Both the position numbers and the translations under genes were made by a program. A stretch of DNA of 64,000 nucleotides from Planctomycetota bacterium. Its GTDB lineage: Bacteria > Planctomycetota > Planctomycetia > Pirellulales > Pirellulaceae. The stretch lies in the NCBI GenBank assembly GCA_014381825.1, contig JACNKX010000039.1, positions 106,387 through 170,386 of the forward strand, written 5' to 3'. Every line of letters starts with the position of its first letter. Within the stretch, counting starts at the first letter, position 1. The notes beneath the pieces are model-generated. The model did no database searches and was not told where the DNA came from. It saw only the letters and a list, made by a program, of their open reading frames with translations. This document shows positions 19,027-27,902 of the stretch, in pieces.

Positions 19027-20133
19027 ATGCTCGCGCCGCTGAACTACCTCCCGCAGCTACCTCAAGACAGAGGCCGCCCGATCGGTTGCATCGGCTCCGG
19101 CTTCATCATGGCTGATTGTCACTTAGTTGCGTATCGCAAAGCGGGTTTCAATCCAGTTGCGATTGCTTCTAGAAATCCGGCTAATGCAAAAGCGGTCGCC
19201 GAACGTCATTCGCTCGCGAAGACTTTCGACACGTATCAAGAGCTGCTTGCGGATCCAGAGATCGAAGTCGTCGACGTCGCCGTCCCACCAGACGTTCAAC
19301 TGGAAGTTATTCGCAAAATCGTCGAGCACAACGATCACATTCGCGGTGTCTTGGCGCAGAAGCCAATGGGAATGAACTACGGCGAGGCAAAACAGATCGT
19401 CGAACTGTGCGAGCAGGCGGGAATCACGCTTGCCGTCAATCAAAACATGCGCTACGACCAATCGATTCGAGCTTGTAAGGATGCTCTCGATCATGGTTAT
19501 CTCGGCGAGCCGATTTTCGCCAGTATCGACATGCGCGCCATCCCGCATTGGATGCCGTGGCAGGAGCGACTCGGCTGGGTCACGCTCCGAATTATGTCGA
19601 TCCATCATCTCGACACGTTTCGATATCTGTTCGGCGATCCGGTGCGTGTGTTTGCGAGTACGCGCTCGGATCCTCGAACCGAACAAAAGTTCGCCCATCA
19701 GGATGGCATTTGTCTTTACATTCTGGAGTACGAGAACGGATTTCGTGCCTCGGCTTGGGACGACGTATGGACGGGGCCAGCATCGGAAGGAGCCGAGAAA
19801 GATATCTACATCCGCTGGCGAGTCGAAGGTGACGAGGGGATGGCTCGCGGAACAATTGGCTGGCCCGAATATCCGAATCCAACGCCGAGTACGATCGATT
19901 TCACCACCACGAAGGATTCAGACCAGTGGCATCAACCGCGCTGGAACGAAGTCTGGTTCCCCGATGCGTTCGTCGGCACGATGGCTCAACTACTCTGCGC
20001 TCTGGAAGAAGAACGCGAGCCCGACATCGGCGGTCGCGACAACCTGAAGACAATGGCGTTGGTTGATGCTTGCTATCTATCGGCCAACGAACATCGAGCG
20101 GTAGAACTCGCGGAGATTCTGGTCAAATCATAA
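19027..20133 (+). CDS. Gfo/Idh/MocA family oxidoreductase
   Basis: The 368-residue product has the N-terminal NAD(P)-binding fold ([22 protein letters not shown] near residue 20). The [12 protein letters not shown] strand and a [14 protein letters not shown] segment follow, where Lys sits in the place of the usual EKP motif, then NQNMRYDQS. The C-terminal domain carries the [14 protein letters not shown] segment with the expected active-site histidines. Such enzymes oxidise sugars, inositols or their derivatives. With the epimerase just upstream and the DUF1080 protein nearby, a pathway for an oxidised sugar is likely; the exact substrate is not visible. Confidence 0.92.
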   Translation: MLAPLNYLPQLPQDRGRPIGCIGSGFIMADCHLVAYRKAGFNPVAIASRNPANAKAVAERHSLAKTFDTYQELLADPEIEVVDVAVPPDVQLEVIRKIVEHNDHIRGVLAQKPMGMNYGEAKQIVELCEQAGITLAVNQNMRYDQSIRACKDALDHGYLGEPIFASIDMRAIPHWMPWQERLGWVTLRIMSIHHLDTFRYLFGDPVRVFASTRSDPRTEQKFAHQDGICLYILEYENGFRASAWDDVWTGPASEGAEKDIYIRWRVEGDEGMARGTIGWPEYPNPTPSTIDFTTTKDSDQWHQPRWNEVWFPDAFVGTMAQLLCALEEEREPDIGGRDNLKTMALVDACYLSANEHRAVELAEILVKS

Positions 20134-20310
20134 GCTCCGACGATTCAGCTCTCGCCGCTAACCATCACAACCTGCGCAGTTTGTGACGCTGTCATCGCAG
20201 GCAACCTGAAATCATTAGATTTAGCTTCTTGTGAGCAATCCGAAGCGGTGGCATACTGAATTGACCCTGAATTCGACACGCCCCTCTCTCACCTTACTTG
20301 AGGCAACACG

Positions 20311-20889
20311 ATGAACAAACTCTTCTCTCTGGCGCTCGTCGCCGTAGCGGTTGTAATGGCAAACACGGATGCGGCTGCTCAAGTCGTCACTGGCCCGATT
20401 ATTACTTCCTATCGACCGATTACTCAGCAGGCTCCGACCGTCACTTACTCGCCCGTGATACAATCGGCACCGGCAGCCTATTCGGGTCCGGTTGTCACGT
20501 ATTCGCCCATCGCCCCGCCGGCAACCGTCTACTCGCAAACACCGATCACAGTCGCACGACCGTTCCTTCAGCCTACAACGACGTACGCGCCCGCGCCAGT
20601 CGTGACGTACCGACCCGTCGCTCCGGCGTACTACACTGCTCCAGCCCCCGTCGTAACTTATCGGCAGCCAGTACCGACGTACGCTGGACGTGCCCCAGTG
20701 ATTACGTACCGACGGCCGGTAGTGACATACAGAGCCCCAATCGCGGCGACACCTGTTTATGGTGCAACGGCTTACGGAGCACCCGCTTACGGTGTACCTG
20801 TTGTGACCGCTCGACCAGTCATCGTCAGCCCGAAAGTTTATGTACCCGGACAGCCGATACGAAACGTTCTGCGTGCAATCACGCCATAA
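20311..20889 (+). CDS. secreted Tyr/Pro/Val-rich repetitive protein
   Basis: The 192-residue product has a clear signal peptide (MNKLFSLALVAVAVVMANTDAAA) and then an irregular repeat of VVTYxP-type units (VVTYSP, VVTYRP, VITYRRP and variants). It is rich in Tyr, Pro, Val, Ala and Thr, with no cysteine. No enzyme motif is present. A cell-surface or matrix role is a guess from composition. GAGG lies eight bases before the ATG, and a strong terminator follows the stop. The gene at 42125 starts with the same MNKL and also encodes a secreted low-complexity protein, though the two do not otherwise align by eye. Confidence 0.8.
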   Translation: MNKLFSLALVAVAVVMANTDAAAQVVTGPIITSYRPITQQAPTVTYSPVIQSAPAAYSGPVVTYSPIAPPATVYSQTPITVARPFLQPTTTYAPAPVVTYRPVAPAYYTAPAPVVTYRQPVPTYAGRAPVITYRRPVVTYRAPIAATPVYGATAYGAPAYGVPVVTARPVIVSPKVYVPGQPIRNVLRAITP

Positions 20890-20919
20890 CTGTCACTCAA
20901 CGAATTGGTAACCAAAACG

Positions 20920-20956
20920 ACTCCTTGATGTCGCTGTCGATATCGAGGAGTTTTTT
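20920..20956 (+). terminator. strong intrinsic terminator
   Basis: A 14-bp stem (20920-20933 with 20938-20951, two G-U type pairs) with a four-base loop is followed by a run of six T's. It ends the transcript of the Tyr/Pro-rich secreted protein. On the reverse strand the stem is followed by CGTTTTGG, so it may also serve the dehydrogenase gene coming from the right. Confidence 0.9.
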
Positions 20957-20965
20957 GTGCGCACG

Positions 20966-21967
20966 CTAGAACCAAAGCTCTTTGTTCGCAACGTTGCGCA
21001 GAGACTCGTCGGCCACGAAGCGACGAATATTGTCTAACAGCACTTCAAGATGCCGCTCGGCGATATGAACGGAGCAAGCGGCTACATGAGGTGTGATAAG
21101 GACATTGTCGAAACTCCAAAGTCGATGCTCACGAGGCAGAGGCTCTTGTTCAAAAACATCTAGCGCCGTGCCAGCAATTTCGCCCGCCGCAAGTGCATCA
21201 CAAAGATCATCTAGCTTGACGATAACGCCGCGGCCAATGTTGATCAGATAAGCCGACGGCCTCATCCGCTGGATCATCTCGCGATTGAACAACCCCACGG
21301 TTTGCGGTGTATGCGGCGCAGCGATGACAACGAAATCGCTTCGCGACAAGAGATTGGTCAGCTGGTCCATCGGCCACAACGATTCGACCCCTTCGGGAGC
21401 GTCTGTACGTACTGGATCGACAGCCAGCACTCGCATTCCAAATGCGTTGGCACGCCTGGCGATCTCGCCGCCGATCGCCCCTAGACCGACAATACCCAGC
21501 GTACAGTCGCTCAAGTGCATGTGAGCTCGATCCATCGCACTGACGACTCCCGGCCCAGCACTGAACGAAGTGCGAGCCTGCTCGCCGCCTATTGGTTCCC
21601 AACGTCGAGCCAGCTGTTGACGCAAGTAAGTGTGAAGATTGCGGGCGAAGCACAAAATGTATCCGAAGACATGATCGGCGATAATGTCAGAGAACAAACC
21701 TCGCATGTTGGTTAACGTGCAAGGATGCTCGACCAATTCGGGAAATACATAATGTTCCAAGCTCGCCGTCGGCGACTGCACCCAACGTAGCCTCGTCGAG
21801 GCCGCGAGCATCGCCGTAGTTAGCTTCCCGAAGAATGCATCGGCGTCTCTAATCGCCTCAACCGCCGCATCTTCTTCGCCAATGTTTTCAACTGCCATCG
21901 CGCCGGCAGCGGTTTCGATTCGAGACAAACGATCTGCTTCAACAGCGGGATAGATCACTAGCTTCAT
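20966..21967 (-). CDS. D-2-hydroxyacid dehydrogenase, NAD-binding
   Basis: The 333-residue product has the NAD-binding motif GLGAIGGEIARRANAFGM near residue 165. The catalytic set is NIGRGVIVKLDDL (Arg), DVFEQEPLP (Glu) and TPHVAACS (His). It reduces 2-oxoacids or oxidises D-2-hydroxyacids; the substrate cannot be named. The N-terminal substrate domain is shorter and more divergent than in classic D-lactate or phosphoglycerate dehydrogenases. GAGGAATCACG precedes the ATG as ribosome binding site. Confidence 0.9.
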   Translation of the reverse strand: MKLVIYPAVEADRLSRIETAAGAMAVENIGEEDAAVEAIRDADAFFGKLTTAMLAASTRLRWVQSPTASLEHYVFPELVEHPCTLTNMRGLFSDIIADHVFGYILCFARNLHTYLRQQLARRWEPIGGEQARTSFSAGPGVVSAMDRAHMHLSDCTLGIVGLGAIGGEIARRANAFGMRVLAVDPVRTDAPEGVESLWPMDQLTNLLSRSDFVVIAAPHTPQTVGLFNREMIQRMRPSAYLINIGRGVIVKLDDLCDALAAGEIAGTALDVFEQEPLPREHRLWSFDNVLITPHVAACSVHIAERHLEVLLDNIRRFVADESLRNVANKELWF

Positions 21968-22066
21968 CGTGATTCCTCGATACGGGCGGACGCGGAGTCC
22001 TCAGAGGTTACTTCACCGCGAAGCCTGCTCCAATCCCTCACCGATCAAACAGATCGGCCAACTCGC

Positions 22067-22705
22067 TCACCAACAAAACGTCCAAGACTCGTAGCAAGCC
22101 CAGCGACACCACGTTCCATAATTGAACCATGTCGTCCAACTTCTATCGCACCAGGAACGGCTGGAGCCACTAGGCTCGACCGCGAGTGAGGCCGCCCTCT
22201 TGTACAAGGGAGTAATGCTCGTGACCAATTCGCCCGGAGTAATTGCGTATTCTCGATCAAACTGACAGCGACCGCTCTTCTCGAGCGTTTCGGCCGCTAG
22301 ATGGGCGCAATGGATTCCGTCAAACTCATTGCCTCTTACATAGCCTTTAATCGAATAGCGACGTCCGATTTGAGAAGCGGCGTGTGTTTGCATTCGACCG
22401 ATCTGCATTTCGCTGTACGGGTACTTGGGCTCCAAAATCGAGACGACTGTCGAATGGGTTCGAGAGCGATTGAGCGCGCCAAGCTCATCGCGATAATCCG
22501 TTAACGTCAAACGCCGAACTTTGGCAGGAGTCGCTTCATAGACCCACGCGGTGTCGTCATGATTGAATATCATCGCGACGTGCGTGACGCGTGATCCCGT
22601 AACTCGTGCAACAGCCTTGCTGCTGTTTTCCATGACGAGCAACGTCCCGTCGGGGAGTTGAGTCGTCGCAGATAGCGATAGCGTCAAGAGCATGAGTGTG
22701 TTCAT
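22067..22705 (-). CDS. YaeF/YiiX-type permuted papain-like amidase with Trp-rich tail
   Basis: The product of about 212 residues begins with a hydrophobic signal-like stretch. It then has DGTLLVMENSS and VTHVAMIF (the His block) and later GIHCAHLAAETLEKSG with a nucleophile-type Cys, the circularly permuted NlpC/P60-like layout of the C92 family. These enzymes cut or transfer acyl or peptide groups, often in the envelope. The last 35 residues are odd: seven Trp, three Cys and many Ser in a pattern like SRSWCDRSW. This may be a genuine tail or the result of a frameshift. GAGGGGGG precedes the start; GTG 22708 is an alternative start. Confidence 0.75.
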   Translation of the reverse strand: MNTLMLLTLSLSATTQLPDGTLLVMENSSKAVARVTGSRVTHVAMIFNHDDTAWVYEATPAKVRRLTLTDYRDELGALNRSRTHSTVVSILEPKYPYSEMQIGRMQTHAASQIGRRYSIKGYVRGNEFDGIHCAHLAAETLEKSGRCQFDREYAITPGELVTSITPLYKRAASLAVEPSGSSRSWCDRSWTTWFNYGTWCRWACYESWTFCW

Positions 22706-22843
22706 CACATTCCCCCCTCATTCGCGATTATCGTGGCCTAATGGTATTCGATCGTCAAAGCGAAGTGTTAGTATCCCGTGCTGAGAATACGGTCACTCTT
22801 TGGAAAAAGGCGAGATTCGCCTTGTGCGTCGAGCCATCACTCT

Positions 22844-22903
22844 TCAAGCTTTAGCCGCCAGCACAATTTCCAGAATTGTGTACACGAGAAACTTGCGATT
22901 CAT
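22844..22903 (-). CDS. possible 19-aa hydrophobic peptide
   Basis: ATG at 22901-22903 follows AGAGGA at a good distance and encodes MNRKFLVYTILEIVLAAKA, a short hydrophobic peptide, then TGA. The frame continues 16 codons further with a basic stretch. It lies in the divergent gap between the YiiX-like and isochorismatase-like genes. It could be a leader peptide or chance. Confidence 0.25.
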   Translation of the reverse strand: MNRKFLVYTILEIVLAAKA

Positions 22904-22968
22904 CGAAGTCCTCTGATATGTTTAGGCGCGTGGACGGCCCAGCCATTAGACAATTTGAGAGAATCCCT

Positions 22969-23664
22969 ATGGCGGAACGCCTAGAGTTTGGCTCTGACGA
23001 CTTGCGATTGCCCGATGCGCTTCGCGCACCGCTCCTCCAACATTTGCGTGACCTGCGGCGCAAGTATCTCGCGCGAGGATGGGGCGACCGCGTTGGCTTT
23101 GGCGATCGTCCCGCGTTGATCGTGATCGATTTGGCCAAGTACTGGCTCGATACGAGTGTTCACATTGGCGCAGATCTAAATCGCGTCGTCGAACAGACGT
23201 GCCACGTCCTTGCCGCGTCGCGAATGGCAAAGATCCCGATTTTCTTCACAAGTTTCGCACACGATCCCGCCGATCCTCCGAGCCCTCAAAACAAGAAACT
23301 CAAGTGGCAGATCCCGGATGATCCTGGTGACTTGTTCGATCTCGATCCGCGTCTCGAACGACGTCCCAACGAGAAGGTGCTTCGCAAGCGTTACGCTTCG
23401 GCGTTCAAGGGGACGAACCTGCACGAGATGTTGACCTCGCTACGCATCGACACATTGATTGTCACGGGAGTGAGTACCAGTCACTGTGTGTATGCGACCT
23501 GCCGTGACGCAATCGACAGTTTTGGCGTGATCGTGCCACGCGAAGCCGTTGGCGAGCGCTGCGAAATCATGCATGAAGTGAACTTGCTCGATATTGATAT
23601 CGATATCGGTGACGTAACTCCGGTCGATGAAGTCGTGGCGCATCTGCTTTCTCTTGCAGAGTAA
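22969..23664 (+). CDS. isochorismatase-like cysteine hydrolase
   Basis: The 231-residue product has the three catalytic blocks of the family: Asp in ALIVIDLAKYWLD (near residue 45), Lys in VLRKRYASAF, and Cys in GVSTSHCVYATCRDA. The family includes isochorismatases, nicotinamidases and N-carbamoyl hydrolases, and the substrate is not evident. I chose ATG 22969; an upstream ATG (22918) would add a stretch without the family's character. Within 40 bases of its stop the PQQ-propeller gene begins on the same strand. Confidence 0.88.
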   Translation: MAERLEFGSDDLRLPDALRAPLLQHLRDLRRKYLARGWGDRVGFGDRPALIVIDLAKYWLDTSVHIGADLNRVVEQTCHVLAASRMAKIPIFFTSFAHDPADPPSPQNKKLKWQIPDDPGDLFDLDPRLERRPNEKVLRKRYASAFKGTNLHEMLTSLRIDTLIVTGVSTSHCVYATCRDAIDSFGVIVPREAVGERCEIMHEVNLLDIDIDIGDVTPVDEVVAHLLSLAE

Positions 23665-23700
23665 GTTAAAGAAACCGTCCAACGCATTATGGAAAGTACA

Positions 23701-24972
23701 ATGATGAATCGGTATTCGCAACTTGCGGCTTGCATCACTTTTGCAATTGTCGTGGTCGGTCGAACATACGGCGAAGATTGGCCCGGATTCCGCGGCCCGA
23801 CAGGAAATGGGATCTCGAAGGAGACATCTGTCCCGAAGAGTTGGAACGCGAATCGGAACATCAAGTGGAAGGCTCCCCTGCCCCGCCCTGCCAACGGTAG
23901 CCCGATCGTTTCGAACGGGCGCGTCTTTGTGACCTCAGCCCAAGATGACGCCGGCCGCAAGCGATCACTTTACTGCTTCAACCGCAAAGACGGCAGGCAA
24001 CTCTGGGTACATACCGTCGACTTTGGAAAGGAGATGCCGACACACAAGACAAATCCGTATTGTGGCTCGACGCCGGCAGCGAACGGCGATGTTGTGGTCG
24101 CATGGCACGCATCCGCAGGTTTGGTCTGCGTCGACTTTGGCGGCAACGAAGTTTGGTCGAGAGATCTCGGCGAGTTCAAGCACATGTGGGGCTATGGCAC
24201 TTCGCCGGTGATCTACAAGGATCGCGTGATCCTTCATAGCGGGCCTGGCGTACGGAATTTCGTCGCCGCGTTTGACTTGCAAACCGGGAAGACGATTTGG
24301 GAAGTCGACGAACTGCAAAAAGGCAAAGACGGCAGCTCGCGCGAGGACGGAAAGTACAAAGGCTCTTGGTGTACACCGATCGTTGCCAACGTAGACGGCA
24401 TTGATCAGGTCATCTGTACGATGCCGACGCGGGTCGTCGCCTTCGATCCAAGAGACGGTGGAATCGTTTGGACTTGCGATGGGATTCGCGGTCCAAAGGG
24501 TGACCTTTCCTACTCGTCACCGCTGATAGGTGATGGAGTCTTGGTCGCGATCGGCGGCTATAGTGGCCCTGGCATTGGACTGCGGCTAGGAGGCAAAGGC
24601 AACATCACCGACTCGAGTCGTCTGTGGCGTAATGAAAAGAACCCGCAGAGCATCGGGTCTGGCGTGTTTATTAACGGCTACGTGTACCGACCGAATGCCA
24701 AGCCCGGAACAATCGAATGCCTCGATCCGAAGACGGGAGAAATCATTTGGACGGAGCGGTCAGGAACGAGTTGGGGCTCGATCGTTCACGTCGCCGGAAA
24801 GTGTTACTTGACGAATCAAGAAGGCGAGACGCTCGTATTCGAACCGAACGCCGACAAGTATGAAGCCGTGTCTTCCAACCCATTAGGCGAGCCAAGCAAT
24901 TCGACGCCCGCCGTGTCGGATGGTCAGATCTTCATCCGTACTTTCGAACATCTTTATTGCATCGGCGAGTAA
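23701..24972 (+). CDS. exported PQQ-like beta-propeller protein
   Basis: The 423-residue product has a signal peptide (about residues 1-22), then DWPGFRGPTGNGIS, a common opening of planctomycete propeller proteins. Repeated blades follow, with motifs such as GRQLWVHTVDFG, GNEVWSRDLGEF, GKTIWEVDEL and GEIIWTERSG. No cofactor-binding residues can be assigned, so it may be a structural propeller rather than a dehydrogenase. Three in-frame ATGs (23689, 23701, 23704) are available; GGAAAG lies just before 23701, which I chose. An inverted repeat follows the stop. Confidence 0.88.
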   Translation: MMNRYSQLAACITFAIVVVGRTYGEDWPGFRGPTGNGISKETSVPKSWNANRNIKWKAPLPRPANGSPIVSNGRVFVTSAQDDAGRKRSLYCFNRKDGRQLWVHTVDFGKEMPTHKTNPYCGSTPAANGDVVVAWHASAGLVCVDFGGNEVWSRDLGEFKHMWGYGTSPVIYKDRVILHSGPGVRNFVAAFDLQTGKTIWEVDELQKGKDGSSREDGKYKGSWCTPIVANVDGIDQVICTMPTRVVAFDPRDGGIVWTCDGIRGPKGDLSYSSPLIGDGVLVAIGGYSGPGIGLRLGGKGNITDSSRLWRNEKNPQSIGSGVFINGYVYRPNAKPGTIECLDPKTGEIIWTERSGTSWGSIVHVAGKCYLTNQEGETLVFEPNADKYEAVSSNPLGEPSNSTPAVSDGQIFIRTFEHLYCIGE

Positions 24973-24986
24973 ACAACTGTTTCCGC

Positions 24987-25045
24987 TTAACGCGACCCTC
25001 ACGGGGAGCTTGGAGTGCGGAAGCTCAGCGCTGGGGTCGCGTTAA
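24987..25045. repeat. nested inverted repeat between convergent genes
   Basis: TTAACGCGACCC (24987-24998) pairs with GGGTCGCGTTAA (25034-25045), a perfect 12-bp stem. An inner stem GAGCTT/AAGCTC sits inside the loop. It lies between the PQQ-propeller gene and the SelW-like gene read the other way. It may act as a two-way terminator or be a copy of a dispersed palindromic repeat. Confidence 0.6.
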
Positions 25046-25064
25046 ACGACTGCGTCGACTCGCG

Positions 25065-25298
25065 CTACAAACGCTTGCCAACTTCAGCAAGCATCGCGTC
25101 TTCGTCTGGGAATTCTTCGGTGGCGAGCTTCGAATAAATCAACTCACCGCCGACAGTCAATTCGAAGCAACCGCCTTGCGATGGCTCGAGTTCAAACCCT
25201 TCAATCTTCTGCTTGTACTCAGACAGGACTTTGGACGCCAAACTGACGGCCTTTGGTTCATAGTTTCAAGCAGAGCAGTAACGAAGGTGGATCTTCAT
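25065..25298 (-). CDS. SelW-like (Rdx family) selenoprotein with in-frame TGA = Sec11
   Basis: ATG at 25296-25298 follows AAAGGAG at ideal spacing. The frame runs 77 codons to TAG if the TGA at 25266-25268 is read as selenocysteine. The N-terminus is then MKIHLRYCSAUNYEPKA, with the CxxU redox motif and the U-x-Y-E-P-K context of SelW. The C-terminal half carries GGCFELTVGGELIYSK and EEFPDEDAM, matching the GxFEVxxxGxLI and FP segments of the SelT/SelW/SelH family. Rdx proteins have a thioredoxin-like fold and are thought to be thiol oxidoreductases. The reading frame is intact on both sides of the TGA, so this is not a pseudogene. Selenocysteine genes (selA, selB, selC, selD) are not in the window and must be sought elsewhere. 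Confidence 0.88.
25238..25256 (-). promoter_or_regulatory. candidate bacterial SECIS hairpin
   Basis: In the mRNA, starting nine bases after the UGA, CCAAA pairs with UUUGG around a nine-base loop GGCCGUCAG that includes a GU. Bacterial SECIS elements are small stem-loops inside the coding region shortly after the UGA, bound by SelB. The position and size fit; the stem is short, so the assignment is tentative. Confidence 0.5.
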
Positions 25299-25361
25299 CT
25301 GCGTGTCTCCTTTGTAACTAGATTAGTGACGTGACCTGCAAGGACTGGCCCGCTTCGACAT

Positions 25362-25502
25362 CTACTTCTTTTTCTTTGCCGTCCTCTTGGGAGCTACTTT
25401 CTTTTTGCTGGCCGTTGTCTTCTTCTTGGCCTTCCCCTCACTAAAAATGTCGTCCCACTTCTCTGAGTATTTCTTTGTAGTTCCGCTGTGTAAAACCGTC
25501 AC
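25362..25502 (-). CDS. very small Lys-rich protein (46 aa)
   Basis: The start is GTG at 25500-25502, with GAGAGGAAAG a suitable distance upstream, and the stop is TAG at 25362-25364. The product opens VTVLHSGTTKKYSEKWDDIF and then turns into a Lys/Ala/Thr tail ending in four Lys; about 18 of 46 residues are Lys or Arg. The composition suggests nucleic-acid or ribosome binding, but this is inference. From memory, similar proteins with an SGTTKKYS-like start exist in other planctomycetes, without known function. It lies between the SelW-like gene and ettA on the same strand. Confidence 0.7.
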   Translation of the reverse strand: MTVLHSGTTKKYSEKWDDIFSEGKAKKKTTASKKKVAPKRTAKKKK

Positions 25503-25626
25503 TTTGTCTTTCCTCTCAAGATTTAGCAAACAGAGTTGCGACGTTCAGTCTAACGCCGCCTCGTCCGCAAGTGGTAATAGATCAGTTGCAGATGGTCAAG
25601 CCGATGTGCGATGCGCCCCAAGTTTC

Positions 25627-27300
<1,674 letters not shown>

Positions 27301-27477
27301 CGTGTTAAACTTTTCCGATTACGACAACCTTGCTTGAAACTCTGGATATCGTGATGATTCGGCATGCACCGAACCGATCAATTGTAGTACGTGACTGGTA
27401 GTTGGAAGTGGGGAGGTGTCTGGGGGGATTCCTTTTCGCGTCAGCAAACGAAACAACTCCAATCCTGTTTTTCTTTG

Positions 27478-27512
27478 AAGCATGGTCGCATCGTCCCGAC
27501 CATGCTTTTTTT
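27478..27512 (+). terminator. strong intrinsic terminator without an assigned gene
   Basis: An 11-bp perfect stem, AAGCATGGTCG (27478-27488) and CGACCATGCTT (27497-27507), with an eight-base loop, is followed by seven T's (27506-27512). It faces forward, while the nearest upstream gene (ettA) runs in reverse, so it probably ends a short RNA begun after 27301. Confidence 0.85.
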
Positions 27513-27857
27513 ATGCGCGAGGCTAAATTGCTCCGTAAGCGGAAGCGTGGGCAAGCCAAGTTAGATCGTCGTTCGCTTCCGCTTCAGAGTACTTCGTTAG
27601 TAAATCCGTCCAAGGGTCCTGGCAAGCTTTGCCGACGGTGACGACCTTGCTAGTTCTTCGGCCTGTATCGGCAGGTTTGAAAATCGTGTTTCCAACGGTC
27701 GCTCTTGGTCGATCTCTTCTGTACCAACGAGAGACACCTACGAGCCGTCTTGTTGGTGAAATACCCTCACTCTGCCTCAGCCTGAGTTTACGAAGGTTAC
27801 GAGCATTCCTAGCCAGCTCGCCCCGCTAACTCGACCAACTCAGGCCCCACGCACGCC

Positions 27858-27890
27858 GAAAGCTCGGTCGTTCACCACGACCGGGCTTTC
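27858..27890 (+). terminator. terminator-like hairpin near the guaA 3' end
   Basis: GAAAGCTCGGTCG (27858-27870) pairs with CGACCGGGCTTTC (27878-27890) with one G-T pair and a seven-base loop. The forward tail ATTATTTCTT is T-rich. It could end a forward RNA from 27513 onward, or serve guaA transcripts from the other strand, where the tail is not T-rich. Confidence 0.6.
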
Positions 27891-27902
27891 ATTATTTCTT
27901 GA

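Larger units (their letters stand above)
27301..27902. other. 600-base gene-poor region with two forward terminators
   Basis: No protein gene can be supported between ettA and guaA. The stretch holds two forward-facing terminator-like hairpins (27478-27512 and 27858-27890) and a long perfect inverted repeat: AAGCGGAAGCG at 27537-27547 and CGCTTCCGCTT at 27574-27584. Neither flanking gene is on the forward strand, so these hairpins point to one or two forward non-coding transcripts. I could not match the sequence to RNase P, tmRNA or SRP RNA hallmarks. Confidence 0.5.

Noticed and set aside
22799..22903. In-frame TGA of the 19-residue ORF as a second selenocysteine codon
   Set aside because: No Cys near the TGA, no redox motif, and only 16 basic codons follow it.
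27526..27825. A 100-codon open reverse frame ending HASAYGAI
   Set aside because: It contains no ATG, GTG or TTG start and no recognisable motif, and lies over hairpin-forming DNA.
27301..27902. RNase P, tmRNA or SRP RNA in the gene-poor region
   Set aside because: None of the conserved sequence hallmarks of these RNAs could be found on either strand.
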